64,000 bases of DNA from contig JBBANM010000021.1 of NCBI GenBank assembly GCA_040401995.1, positions 16,086-80,085 on the forward strand. The letters are read 5' to 3'. The notes beneath the pieces are model-generated. The model was not told the origin of the DNA. It ran no database searches and saw only the letters and a list, made by a program, of their open reading frames with translations. The stretch is from Haliscomenobacter sp040401995 (GTDB taxonomy: Bacteria > Bacteroidota > Bacteroidia > Chitinophagales > Saprospiraceae). This document shows, piece by piece, positions 42,986-51,875 of the stretch. Position numbers and translations under genes: made by a program. Positions within the stretch are counted from its first letter, which is position 1, and the number at the start of each line of letters is the position of its first letter.

Positions 42986-45196
42986 TCAGTTTCCTAATTC
43001 TAATTGGTTCTTTACTAGTGTAAAGTAAGCTCCTCGTTTTGCGGTAAGTTCTTCGTGGGTTCCCAGTTCTATGATTTTCCCTTGATCTAGTACAACAATT
43101 TGATCGGCATGACGAACAGTACTAAGGCGGTGAGCGACAATGACAACGGTACGGCCTTCAAAAAAGCGCTCTAGCTGAGAGATGATCTCTTTTTCATTAT
43201 TGGAGTCTAGGGCATTGGTTGCTTCATCAAAAAATAAAAAATCAGGATCTTTATATACAGCACGAGCAATTAGTAAGCGCTGGCGTTGCCCCTGACTAAC
43301 GCCGTTTCCTCGTGCGCCAATGGTGGTATTGAACCCTAAAGGGAGAGAATCAATATAGTTGTGGATATTGGCAATTCTCACTGAGCGATCCAGTTGTTTA
43401 GTGTCAGGATATAGTGCACTCTCTGAAATATTGTTGGCAATGGTGTCTGAGAAAAGAAATCCATCCTGCAAAACTGCACCACAATGTTCTCGCCAAACGT
43501 CGGATTGAATTTGTTGGATTAGAGCTGAGCCGATTCGAATATTTCCCTTCTCAGGCTGGTAAAATCCCAGGAGTAGTTTCAATAAAGTAGTTTTTCCGCT
43601 GCCACTAGCTCCCACAATGGCCGTGACTTTTCCTCGAGGAATGGTCAGCGAAAGGTTTTCAAGAACCCATTCACTTAATGGATTATAGCGAAAATATATG
43701 GAATCAAGGAGTATATCACCTTGAGGTGGTATACTTGATGATTTGTTGTCATCTTGTTCGTCTTCATTTTCTTGCTCATGGATTTCGTTCAGTCGCTCAA
43801 GGCTTAACCGTGCATCCTGAGCTGAGCGCAAAAAACCAATTAGCTGTTGTAACGGTCCATTTAACTGTCCAACAATGAACTGCACTGCCAGCATCATCCC
43901 TAGTGTCATTTCACCAGCCATAACTGCAGTCGCAGCTATAAAGGTGATTAACACATCTTTGAGCTGGTTAATCCCCAAAGCTCCTAGGTCTTGGTATTGG
44001 GAGATACTTAAGCTGCGCATTTGCGCCCGCATGAGTTTCAATTGAATATCCAGCCATTGATCCCGACGCTTTTGGCGACTTCCTTGTAATTTAATTTCTG
44101 GCATTCCCTGAATGATCTCCAGAAGCGCATCTTGATTTTGTGATTGATGTTGAAAAGCCAAATAGTCTATTTCTTTTCTCTTTCTTAGGAAAAAGACTAT
44201 CCAGACCGTATATATGACGGCTGAGATTGTAAAAACAGTAAATATTGATAAAGAGTACCAAGCCAAAACGGCAACAAACATGAGTAGATTAAACAGAGAT
44301 AAAATTACAGTAATGGTAGACGAGGTCAAAAAAATTTCAATCCGGTGATGATCTCCAATACGTTGTAAGAGGTCACCCGTCATTTTGCTGTCGAAAAACC
44401 CCAGTGGAAGGCGCATTAATTTTGATAAAAAATCACTAATCAAGCTGATGTTTATATGATTGCTGACACGTAGGAGAATCCAGGATTGAACAAATCGAAT
44501 GGCCATTTGACCTACAAAAAGCATGGACTGTCCTAGTAAAACCACGTATATAAAACCTAAATCATGCAATGCAATTCCATTATCTACTACCGATTGCGTT
44601 AAAAAGGGAGCAAAAAGGGTTAGAATGGCACTTAAGCCCATTCCCAATCCCAATTGTACAAGCATACGCCTTTGGGGACGTAGATATATAAACAAGGCTC
44701 CAAAACCGCGCTTGCGTTCTCCTTGATTTTCTTCATTGTAAAATCTCGGGGTTGGCTCCAATAGCATGGCAATGCCTTTATCGTCATCGCTTAACCAACA
44801 ATCTAGAAATTCACGACGGGTAAGTCGAATTTTTTGCCCAACTGGGTCTGCAATCCATATAAAATGCTGGTTCATTCGAAAAACTACAACGAAGTGCTTT
44901 TGTTGCCAATGCACAATAAGTGGCAATGGAGCTTGCCTCAGTCCCGGAATTTCTCCAACACCGGTGAATGGAACTTTAATCGACAGGGTACGAAAGCCAA
45001 TTTTTTCGGCGGCATTTGCAATGCCACGCATACTTACACCTTCTCGATCAATATGACAATGAGTACGCAAATAGCTTGCTGAAAAACTTCGCCCGTAGAA
45101 TTGCGCAATCATACGTAAGCAAGTGGGGCCGCAATCCATTGTATCGTGTTGGCGATACAATGGAAAGTATATTTTGTTATTTCGGGGCTTAACCAT
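42986..45196 (-). CDS. bacteriocin-type ABC exporter with C39 peptidase domain
   Basis: A 736-residue peptidase-containing ABC transporter that cuts double-glycine leaders and exports the peptide. The C39 domain (residues 1-145) has the catalytic Cys in HDTMDCGPTCLRMI, the His in VHWQQKHFVVV and the Asp in IADPVGQ. Six helices follow (about 165-440). The ATPase shows Walker A GASGSGKTTL, signature VSQGQRQRLLIARA, Walker B DFLFFDEATNALDS and H-loop VAHRLS. It is convergent on the precursor side of the cluster, about 7.6 kb from the precursor gene, on the opposite strand. Confidence 0.93.
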   Translation of the reverse strand: MVKPRNNKIYFPLYRQHDTMDCGPTCLRMIAQFYGRSFSASYLRTHCHIDREGVSMRGIANAAEKIGFRTLSIKVPFTGVGEIPGLRQAPLPLIVHWQQKHFVVVFRMNQHFIWIADPVGQKIRLTRREFLDCWLSDDDKGIAMLLEPTPRFYNEENQGERKRGFGALFIYLRPQRRMLVQLGLGMGLSAILTLFAPFLTQSVVDNGIALHDLGFIYVVLLGQSMLFVGQMAIRFVQSWILLRVSNHINISLISDFLSKLMRLPLGFFDSKMTGDLLQRIGDHHRIEIFLTSSTITVILSLFNLLMFVAVLAWYSLSIFTVFTISAVIYTVWIVFFLRKRKEIDYLAFQHQSQNQDALLEIIQGMPEIKLQGSRQKRRDQWLDIQLKLMRAQMRSLSISQYQDLGALGINQLKDVLITFIAATAVMAGEMTLGMMLAVQFIVGQLNGPLQQLIGFLRSAQDARLSLERLNEIHEQENEDEQDDNKSSSIPPQGDILLDSIYFRYNPLSEWVLENLSLTIPRGKVTAIVGASGSGKTTLLKLLLGFYQPEKGNIRIGSALIQQIQSDVWREHCGAVLQDGFLFSDTIANNISESALYPDTKQLDRSVRIANIHNYIDSLPLGFNTTIGARGNGVSQGQRQRLLIARAVYKDPDFLFFDEATNALDSNNEKEIISQLERFFEGRTVVIVAHRLSTVRHADQIVVLDQGKIIELGTHEELTAKRGAYFTLVKNQLELGN

Positions 45197-45725
45197 ATTA
45201 ATGTGAAAATGATTTAAATTTAGGCAATAATATTCTAACTATGATGCGGATCATAGGCCATATTTAGATAGTTGCAGTTGGAATAAATAAAATGTACACG
45301 GGTTTTTAACCCATGCAAGCACAGTATTGAATTGTTTATCTAGTATGTGATATTTAAATTTAACCCACGTGAAAAATGCTAATTCAATCAAATAGAAATG
45401 ATTGAATTGATTCACATCAATAGAAGGTGTATAATAGAAACTAAACCTTCATCGAAATGAAAGCAACTACAAGGCTGTGTATATGGGTAGAATAGAAGGA
45501 ACTTTAATGCATTGGCAATATTAGCAGATTCTTATTTGTTTTCCAATAGCAAGTATGTTTTTTTTCTAACTTTAACAATCGGCTTTCAGTTCTTTTAATT
45601 GATCTAAATAAGTCATCTTTTTTTGCATTGGTATAAAAAAATCTTTTTATGCAAAATTTGTTAAAATATTTCCCCCCAAATCTTGGTTTTACATTTTATA
45701 CATTGCCTGCTATTCTCAACTCAAT
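45197..45725. other. 529-base AT-rich intergenic region between the exporter and TraB/GumN genes
   Basis: No convincing gene on either strand. Its main feature is a perfect hairpin, AATTCAATCA (45381-45390) and TGATTGAATT (45399-45408) with an eight-base loop, about 185 bases upstream of the exporter start. This could be an operator for the exporter-adaptor unit. It also marks the change from the AT-rich island to ordinary composition. Confidence 0.45.
45381..45408. promoter_or_regulatory. perfect inverted repeat upstream of the exporter gene
   Basis: Ten-base arms AATTCAATCA and TGATTGAATT around AATAGAAA. No T-run follows, so an operator is more likely than a terminator. The HTH protein at 41163-41519 is a candidate binder (inference). 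Confidence 0.4.
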
Positions 45726-46652
45726 ATGATCATGAAGCATTTTAAGCTGTTATTTCTGCTTTTTTTGAGCCCTTTGGCTGCTCTTTTTGCCCAAACCGCT
45801 GCCATCCCCGGCGCAGTACCTACCGAAAAAGCACTGCTTTGGGAAATTTCGGGCAACGGTTTGAAACAACCCTCTTACCTCTACGGCACCATCCACATGA
45901 TCGGGAAAAAGGATTTTTTTCTCACTCCAGCCACTAAAACGGCGCTCGAAAAAGCCAAACACGTCACCTTCGAGATCAACATGGAGGAAATGACCGACAA
46001 CGTCATGGCCTTGTTCCCTCTTTTGATGCAATCGTTTATGCGCAACGATACCACCCTCAGTGATCTCCTCACGCCTCAAGAATATGAACTGGTAAAAAAA
46101 CACTTTGAATCGATCGGTTTGCCGTTTATGATGCTCAATCGTATCAAACCGATGTTCCTCACCGCTATGGATCCCAGCGCAATGACCGGGATGGGCGGTG
46201 CGGATGGAGCTAGCGCCGACGGGGTTGTTTCGTATGAAATGGAGTTCCTGAGCATGGCAAAAGAACAAAAAAAGACCATCGGTGGCTTAGAAACGGCAGC
46301 TTTTCAAATGAGTATGTTTGATAGCATCCCTTATCGGGTACAAGCCAAAATGTTGGTGTCGAGTTTAAGCCAGGAAGAAAGTAAATCGGATGGTGAGTTT
46401 GCCAAAATGGTAGAGTTGTACAAAAGTCAAGACATCCAGGCCATGCAGACGCTAATGGACAACAGCGAAGGCGTGGGTGGCTACCAAACGCTGTTACTCG
46501 TCAATCGGAATAAAAAATGGATCCCCATCATGGGTAAAATGATGGTCGAAAAACCAACCTTTTTTGCCGTAGGCGCTGGGCACCTTGGCGGGGTTAATGG
46601 CGTCATTGCCTTATTGCGCAAGGCCGGGTATACGGTACAAGCCAAGATCTAG
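45726..46652 (+). CDS. TraB/GumN-family exported protein
   Basis: A 308-residue protein with a signal peptide (about residues 1-23). The family motifs are clear: QPSYLYGTIHMIGK near residue 55, the conserved Glu in VTFEINMEEM, and the C-terminal FFAVGAGHLGGVNGVIALLRKAGYTV. TraB-like proteins are proposed metalloproteases, with the GTxH and GxxH histidines as ligands; the biological role here is unknown. A second in-frame ATG at 45732 is equally possible as start. Its stop is seven bases from the convergent DUF3137 gene. Confidence 0.9.
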   Translation: MIMKHFKLLFLLFLSPLAALFAQTAAIPGAVPTEKALLWEISGNGLKQPSYLYGTIHMIGKKDFFLTPATKTALEKAKHVTFEINMEEMTDNVMALFPLLMQSFMRNDTTLSDLLTPQEYELVKKHFESIGLPFMMLNRIKPMFLTAMDPSAMTGMGGADGASADGVVSYEMEFLSMAKEQKKTIGGLETAAFQMSMFDSIPYRVQAKMLVSSLSQEESKSDGEFAKMVELYKSQDIQAMQTLMDNSEGVGGYQTLLLVNRNKKWIPIMGKMMVEKPTFFAVGAGHLGGVNGVIALLRKAGYTVQAKI

Positions 46653-46659
46653 AGGAGAG

Positions 46660-47586
46660 TCAATGGGTTTGGTCAAAATCTTGCACAATTTTGATCAACA
46701 AGTTAAGATCCTCCCAAAAACCCCGCACCAATTCAAAGCTGAGGTTGGTTCTGAAAATGTAGGGTTCCAGCAAATCGCGGGGTTCAGTGACGGCGAGGTA
46801 AATATTTTTGCCCAAAAAAGAAATATAGATCTCTTTACCGGTGGTCTTACAATATTCGATGATGGCATCCTGCATGGGTTCGGAGAGGATGCCCGCCACA
46901 TGGGTATCAGGAGTAGCATAAGTCATAAACATGGCGCGAAATGCTGGGTTCAGCACCTCCTCGTCGACGTTCTCGGCACCCAACCAGTTGAATTCGCGAA
47001 TGGATCTACTAAGGTATTGCTTAAATTCCCTGGGCCAGATTACCATGTTACCGCGTACGTCTTCCGGGAAAATAGCATGCAAAAAAACACCCTTGAAGAC
47101 GTAATTGGTGCGATTGCGCACCACCGAAAAATCACGCACGTTGAGTTCGCACAGTTCAAAATCCATTTCTCCAACCCTGCCCGAAATGTAGTCTTCCCCT
47201 TCATAGATTTGGGCGTCGGTGGCAAATATTTTACTCTCGAAGAATGTGCTTTTGGGAAGCAGCCGTTTGGCATCGTAGGTCATTTTGCCCATATTGGGTT
47301 CCGCGCTGATGAAAGTCAGCAGTAAATTGAGGACATTGGGTTTGAAAGTTTGCAAAAACCGACGCACCTCATAGCCCAGGTAAATCAAGTAAAGGGCAAT
47401 AAAGATCGCCATTGTAAGCGTAAGGGGGAGGATGCTGATATTAAGCTCAAAAATGATCACTCCCGTGAGCGCCAATCCCGAAAAGAAAAGCAAGCGCAGC
47501 AAGCGGACGCGTTTGCGTTCCATCCGCATCAGTTCGGGATGCATGGTATGGTTGTAGTAAATTCTAAACTTATCGAGCGGGTTCAT
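46660..47586 (-). CDS. DUF3137 membrane protein
   Basis: A 308-residue protein. The N-terminal FRIYYNHTMHPELMRMERKRVRLL is followed by two membrane helices (about residues 29-48 and 50-72), then a large soluble domain with EGEDYISGRVGEMDFELCEL and VFKGVFLHAIFP, which are typical of DUF3137. The family is found in many bacteria, and its function is unknown. Start ATG 47584-47586. Confidence 0.8.
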   Translation of the reverse strand: MNPLDKFRIYYNHTMHPELMRMERKRVRLLRLLFFSGLALTGVIIFELNISILPLTLTMAIFIALYLIYLGYEVRRFLQTFKPNVLNLLLTFISAEPNMGKMTYDAKRLLPKSTFFESKIFATDAQIYEGEDYISGRVGEMDFELCELNVRDFSVVRNRTNYVFKGVFLHAIFPEDVRGNMVIWPREFKQYLSRSIREFNWLGAENVDEEVLNPAFRAMFMTYATPDTHVAGILSEPMQDAIIEYCKTTGKEIYISFLGKNIYLAVTEPRDLLEPYIFRTNLSFELVRGFWEDLNLLIKIVQDFDQTH

Positions 47587-47726
47587 AAGCGTTAATGATA
47601 AAATTCGCTAGGTAAAGAACGGCTAATCTCGTCAGCCAACCAACCCCATTCGCTTTTTTTTCCTCTGTGAATGAGCATCCGTCTTAGTCAAGAAGGCTAC
47701 AGTTGGCGACATGTTGCGCGCGGGTT

Positions 47727-47757
47727 TTGTAATTCTAAGATTTTTTCTCTAAATTTG
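47727..47757 (+). promoter_or_regulatory. Bacteroidota-type promoter of bamD with almost no leader
   Basis: TTG 47727-47729, spacer of 20 bases, TAAATTTG 47750-47757. The ATG of bamD is at 47765, only seven bases after the -7 element, so the mRNA should be leaderless or have one to three leader bases. Confidence 0.7.
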
Positions 47758-47764
47758 CAGCCTT

Positions 47765-48616
47765 ATGAAAAAGAATTGGTTGATTCAGTTTTTTGGGATC
47801 CTGTTTATCGGTTTTGCGCTTTATAGCTGCAAGAGCGATTTCGAAACCATTCGCACCAGCGGGGATCCAAAATTGCTGTACAAAAAAGCCATGGAGTACT
47901 ACCAAAAAGAGGACTACCAACGGGCGCAGACTTTGCTGGAATTGCTGGTGAGCAGTGTACGCGGAACCAAAGAGGCAGAGGAAGTATATTTTAAGTATGC
48001 TTATTCGTATTTTTATTTAGAAAACTACGTATTGGCATCTTATTATTTCAATAACTTCGTTAACACATTTGGCGGCAGCGCATTGCGCGAAGAAGCAGAG
48101 TTTATGTCGGCCTTTTCGCATTATAAACTAGCGCCCAACTTTCGTTTGGATCAAACGTATTCACAAAAGGCAATGGATGAGCTGGAATCTTTTGTCAATA
48201 CCCACCCTGAAAGTGCGCGGATTAAAGAATGCAACAGTTTGATCGATGAATTGCGCGCCAAACAGGAACGCAAAAACTTTGAAGCCGCAAAATTGTATTA
48301 TAACTTGCGGTACTACCAAGCGGCCATGCAGGCTTACGAAAATGTGATCAAAGATTTTCCTGAAACTGCACGCGCCGAAGAAGTACGTTATCTGATTATG
48401 CGTTCTTCTTATTTGCTGGCACAAAACAGCGTCTTGGAAAAACGCGAAGACCGCTACAAGCAATGTCTTAAATTTGCCGAAGAATTCATAGAACGTTATC
48501 CGAAAAGTGAATACTTCGATCAGGCAAAAACTTTTCAAGTAGACTCAAAAAAACAACTTAAAATACTCAGCAGTAATGTCAGATATCAAAACCAAGGTAC
48601 AAGGACTGGATCCTAA
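47765..48616 (+). CDS. bamD: BamD-like outer-membrane assembly lipoprotein
   Basis: Subunit of the complex that inserts beta-barrel proteins into the outer membrane. The 283-residue product has a signal with lipobox ALYSC (Cys at residue 22). Five TPR-like repeats follow: DPKLLYKKAMEYYQKEDYQRA, EVYFKYAYSYFYLENYVLA, and NFEAAKLYYNLRYYQAAMQA among them. The C-terminal repeats end near KSEYFDQAKTF. Its last 41 bases overlap the start of rpoZ. The order bamD-rpoZ-coaBC-porD is common in Bacteroidota. Confidence 0.9.
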   Translation: MKKNWLIQFFGILFIGFALYSCKSDFETIRTSGDPKLLYKKAMEYYQKEDYQRAQTLLELLVSSVRGTKEAEEVYFKYAYSYFYLENYVLASYYFNNFVNTFGGSALREEAEFMSAFSHYKLAPNFRLDQTYSQKAMDELESFVNTHPESARIKECNSLIDELRAKQERKNFEAAKLYYNLRYYQAAMQAYENVIKDFPETARAEEVRYLIMRSSYLLAQNSVLEKREDRYKQCLKFAEEFIERYPKSEYFDQAKTFQVDSKKQLKILSSNVRYQNQGTRTGS

Positions 48617-48929
48617 CGTAAGAGCCCGCAATGTAGATTCAATCGCTGGGCACACCGGCAATGTTTACGAGGCTTTGGTAATCATCACCAAACGCGCTCG
48701 TCAATTGGCAGTGGATCTTAAATACGAACTGCACAACAAACTGGAGGAGTTTGCCGTAAACTCGGATACCATCGAAGAAATCAGCGAGAACAAAGAACAA
48801 ATCGAGATTTCTAAGTTTTACGAGCGCTTGCCCAATCCAGCAATCATTGCTACCGAAGAGTTCCTAAATGGTGAAGTCGTTTTTCGCTATACTGACGCAA
48901 AAAAACGTCCATATAACTCTGAGGAATAA
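48576..48929 (+). CDS. rpoZ: DNA-directed RNA polymerase subunit omega (Bacteroidota type)
   Basis: A 117-residue subunit that helps fold the beta-prime subunit. The Bacteroidota form is longer than the proteobacterial one. SIAGHTGNVYEALVIITKRARQLA is the conserved omega helix, followed by ELHNKLEEF and the C-terminal NPAIIATEEFLNGEVVFRY. It starts 41 bases inside bamD in another frame, so translation is probably coupled. A terminator follows before coaBC. Confidence 0.88.
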   Translation: MSDIKTKVQGLDPNVRARNVDSIAGHTGNVYEALVIITKRARQLAVDLKYELHNKLEEFAVNSDTIEEISENKEQIEISKFYERLPNPAIIATEEFLNGEVVFRYTDAKKRPYNSEE

Positions 48930-48951
48930 ATTTTAGCTCTTGGCGCTGCCC

Positions 48952-48988
48952 AAAAGCCTTGTCAACTTATACGTGGCAAGGCTTTTTG
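48952..48988 (+). terminator. terminator between rpoZ and coaBC
   Basis: AAAAGCCTTG (48952-48961) pairs with CAAGGCTTTT (48977-48986), followed by a T before GGTTTTTC. The pairing is perfect but the T-run is short, so read-through into coaBC is likely. Confidence 0.65.
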
Positions 48989-49018
48989 GTTTTTCTAATT
49001 GCAGAACCTTAATCAACC

Positions 49019-50221
49019 ATGTCTCAACTTTCCGGAAAAAAAATCATCCTGAGTGTTACGGGTAGTATTGCCGCTTATAAATCGGCGTTTTTGACCCGGT
49101 TGCTGGTAAAAGCCGGCGCGGAGGTGCAAATTTTAATGACCGAAAGCGCAAAGGGATTTATTGCGCCGCTTACCTTATCTACGCTTTCCAAACGACCTGT
49201 TCACACCGAGGTGCATTCCGAAAACAGCTGGAACAACCATGTGGAGCTCGGCCTCTGGGCTGATGCCATGATCATTGCGCCCGTCACCGCCACTTCCCTG
49301 GCCAAACTATCCATGGGGATTGCCGATAACATCCTTACCGCCACCTATCTTTCGGCGCGCTGTCCGGTTTTTTTTGCACCGGCAATGGATCTCGACATGT
49401 GGAAACACCCCGCAGTGGTAGAACATGTACGCCGCTTGCAGTCTTTTGGCAATCACCTTATTCCGGTGGGTTCTGGAGAATTAGCCAGCGGATTAAACGG
49501 CGAGGGACGTATGGCCGAACCGGAAGAGATCGTAGATTACCTCAACCGGTATTTTTCGGAACCAAAAATTTTAGCTGGCAAAACTATAATGATTACCGCC
49601 GGACCTACCTACGAACCCATCGACCCGGTACGCTTTATCGGAAATCGATCTTCCGGGAAAATGGGGATCGCGCTGGCAGATGTAGCCGCGCGCTATGGCG
49701 CACAAGTGAAGCTGATTTTGGGGCCTTCTCGCTTGCGTCCTCAAGAACCCAACGTGGAGGTGATTTCGGTTGAAACGGCTCAACAAATGTATGAAGCCGC
49801 GCAATTACATTACTCAAACGCCGATGCGGGCATCCTGGCCGCAGCCGTTGCGGATTACCGACCAAGTGAAGTGGCCGATCAAAAAATCAAGAAGAAAGAC
49901 GAGAATTTGGAACTGCAACTGGTAAAAACCAAAGACATCGCCGCTGCTTTAGGTCAAACCAAAAAAGACCGCCAATTGCTGATTGGTTTTGCACTGGAAA
50001 CCAACGACGAGCTGGCCAATGCGCAAAGCAAACTGGAGCGCAAAAACTTTGATTTTATCGTTTTGAACTCCTTGCAAGATCAAGGCGCCGGTTTTAATCA
50101 CGATACGAATAAGATAACCATTCTATACCGAGACAATAAGATTGCGTATTTTGAGTTAAAATCGAAAATTGCCGCGGCGGAAGACATCATCCAGGCCATG
50201 GTGGCTAAATTGCTGTCATAA
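49019..50221 (+). CDS. coaBC: bifunctional phosphopantothenoylcysteine decarboxylase / phosphopantothenate-cysteine ligase
   Basis: Two steps of coenzyme A synthesis in one 400-residue flavoprotein. The CoaC half has the FMN loop ITGSIAAYKSAFLTR-like start (SVTGSIAAYKSAF), the catalytic His in NNHVELGLWADAM, and PAMDLDMW. The CoaB half has ITAGPTYEPIDPVRFIGNRS and DAGILAAAVADYRP. One oddity: the substrate-clamp motif reads GELASGLNGEGRM, with Ser where E. coli has the catalytic Cys158. I believe this Ser occurs in other Bacteroidota, but that was not checked here. Confidence 0.95.
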   Translation: MSQLSGKKIILSVTGSIAAYKSAFLTRLLVKAGAEVQILMTESAKGFIAPLTLSTLSKRPVHTEVHSENSWNNHVELGLWADAMIIAPVTATSLAKLSMGIADNILTATYLSARCPVFFAPAMDLDMWKHPAVVEHVRRLQSFGNHLIPVGSGELASGLNGEGRMAEPEEIVDYLNRYFSEPKILAGKTIMITAGPTYEPIDPVRFIGNRSSGKMGIALADVAARYGAQVKLILGPSRLRPQEPNVEVISVETAQQMYEAAQLHYSNADAGILAAAVADYRPSEVADQKIKKKDENLELQLVKTKDIAAALGQTKKDRQLLIGFALETNDELANAQSKLERKNFDFIVLNSLQDQGAGFNHDTNKITILYRDNKIAYFELKSKIAAAEDIIQAMVAKLLS

Positions 50222-50242
50222 TCCATTAAAAACTTGAATGCT

Positions 50243-51169
50243 ATGCGAAAATACGGTGTGTTGTTGGCTTTACTGGTAACTATAGTCGCTCCTTTGAGCG
50301 CCCAAGAATTCAACTTCAAAGTCATTGTCAATGTACAGAAGCTTACCTCAGCTGATCCTGGGATTTTCAACAACCTCAAGCAGTCGATTACCGAATTTTT
50401 CAACAGCACCAAATGGACCAACGATGTTTTTGAAACCGATGAACGTATCCAAGGTAACATTTTGCTAACCATCATTGGTGAAGCAGCTTCTAAAGACGGG
50501 ATCATCCCTAATACCTATGATGCTGAATTGGCCATTTCGATTTCCCGGCCAGTGTATGGATCCTCAGAATACACGCCCTTGATTAACCACTATGACAAAA
50601 ACATCCGCTTTTTTTACGAGCAATTTCAACCCATCCAGTTTACCCGCAACACCTTTAATGACAACCTCAGCGCGGTATTAGGGTATTATGCTTTTATCAT
50701 CTTAGGGATGGATTATGATTCATTTTCGCTCAATGGTGGAGATCCTTTTTTCCAAAGCGCACAAAGTGTATTGAATACCGTGCCTTCTTCCTGGAATGGC
50801 GATGGCAGCGGCTGGGATGTAAACAACAGCCGACGCAATAGATATTGGTTGGTAGAAAACATGTTGTCGCCACGGATGCGCCCCTTGCGCGAGGTGACTT
50901 ACACCTACCATCGACTGGGATTGGATGTGATGTCGTCCAATGTAGCTAAAGGCCGTGCCGTAATTTCCAAAACTTTGGAGAACTTACGCAAAGTTAGCGC
51001 GGCGTACCCCAATTCATTTGGTTTACAGATTTTTGTCAACTCCAAAGGACGCGAGATCAAAGACGTTTTTAAGGTGGCAACTGCCGAGGAAAAGGAAAAC
51101 GTCATTGACATCATGTCAACGGTTGACCCCGCCAATTCGGGGAGTTATCGCTCGGAAATTCGGCAATAA
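50243..51169 (+). CDS. porD: PorD-like (DUF4835) type IX secretion protein
   Basis: A 308-residue exported protein with a signal peptide ending near PLSAQ. DUF4835 hallmarks are FNFKVIVNVQKLTSADPGIF, NSTKWTNDVFETDERIQGN and the centre NLSAVLGYYAFIILGMDYDSF. PorD is a component of type IX secretion studied in Porphyromonas, but its exact place in the machine is unclear. It follows coaBC by 21 bases, the usual order. Start ATG 50243 is taken; TTG 50234 would add three residues. Confidence 0.88.
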   Translation: MRKYGVLLALLVTIVAPLSAQEFNFKVIVNVQKLTSADPGIFNNLKQSITEFFNSTKWTNDVFETDERIQGNILLTIIGEAASKDGIIPNTYDAELAISISRPVYGSSEYTPLINHYDKNIRFFYEQFQPIQFTRNTFNDNLSAVLGYYAFIILGMDYDSFSLNGGDPFFQSAQSVLNTVPSSWNGDGSGWDVNNSRRNRYWLVENMLSPRMRPLREVTYTYHRLGLDVMSSNVAKGRAVISKTLENLRKVSAAYPNSFGLQIFVNSKGREIKDVFKVATAEEKENVIDIMSTVDPANSGSYRSEIRQ

Positions 51170-51230
51170 AGTATATTTTGAGCGCAAAAAAATAACGATA
51201 GGATAGTATACGTGCAAAAAACATTGTATT

Positions 51231-51803
51231 TTGAAAAATATTGCCATTTTTGCTTCTGGTGCTGGTTCCAATGCCCGAAAAATCATTGAATACTTTGATC
51301 AACGCGAGGATGTTGCTGTGCAATTGGTGATTTCCAATCGTGCCGATGCTTTGGTGCTGGAAGTTGCCGCAAAATATGATATCGATCAAATTATACTGGA
51401 TCGTCAACAATTTTTTGAAACCGAAAACCTGTTGTCAATCCTTGATAAATACGAAATTACGCTTTTGGTCTTGGCCGGTTTTCTTTGGCTTGTCCCTCCC
51501 TATCTTGTAGAAGCCTTTGCCGGTAGAATCATTAATATCCATCCAGCGTTACTACCTAAGTTTGGCGGGAAAGGCATGTATGGGCATCATGTGCATGAAG
51601 CAGTAAAAAAAGCAGGAGAAACCGAAACGGGAATCACGATCCATTATGTGAATGCACATTACGACGAGGGTCGAATTATTTTTCAGGCAAGTTGTCCGGT
51701 AATGCCGGAAGATACACCTGAAGACATTGCCCGGAAAGTATTGGTTTTAGAGCACCAATATTACCCGCAAGTGGTGGATCAATTGCTCGGAAAAAAAGTA
51801 TAA
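51231..51803 (+). CDS. purN: phosphoribosylglycinamide formyltransferase
   Basis: Third step of purine synthesis, using 10-formyltetrahydrofolate. The 190-residue product has the N-terminal IAIFASGAGSNARKII, the catalytic Asn and His in INIHPALLPKF, and the Asp in HYDEGRIIFQ. The start is TTG 51231-51233: it gives MKNIAIF, the family's usual start, and no in-frame ATG or GTG occurs before the phosphate loop. This is therefore a rare-start gene. The family A long-hairpin element lies 73 bases after the stop. Confidence 0.92.
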   Translation: MKNIAIFASGAGSNARKIIEYFDQREDVAVQLVISNRADALVLEVAAKYDIDQIILDRQQFFETENLLSILDKYEITLLVLAGFLWLVPPYLVEAFAGRIINIHPALLPKFGGKGMYGHHVHEAVKKAGETETGITIHYVNAHYDEGRIIFQASCPVMPEDTPEDIARKVLVLEHQYYPQVVDQLLGKKV

Positions 51804-51875
51804 AAACCATCCTGATGCGTCTTCTTGTTTTTTATCTACAAGAAAATGTAACCATAATTGGGATGTGCATTATTA

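Noticed and set aside
37392..45196. Lanthipeptide or other enzyme-modified RiPP cluster
   Set aside because: No LanB, LanC, LanM, YcaO or radical-SAM gene is seen within the island, so modification beyond disulfides is not supported.
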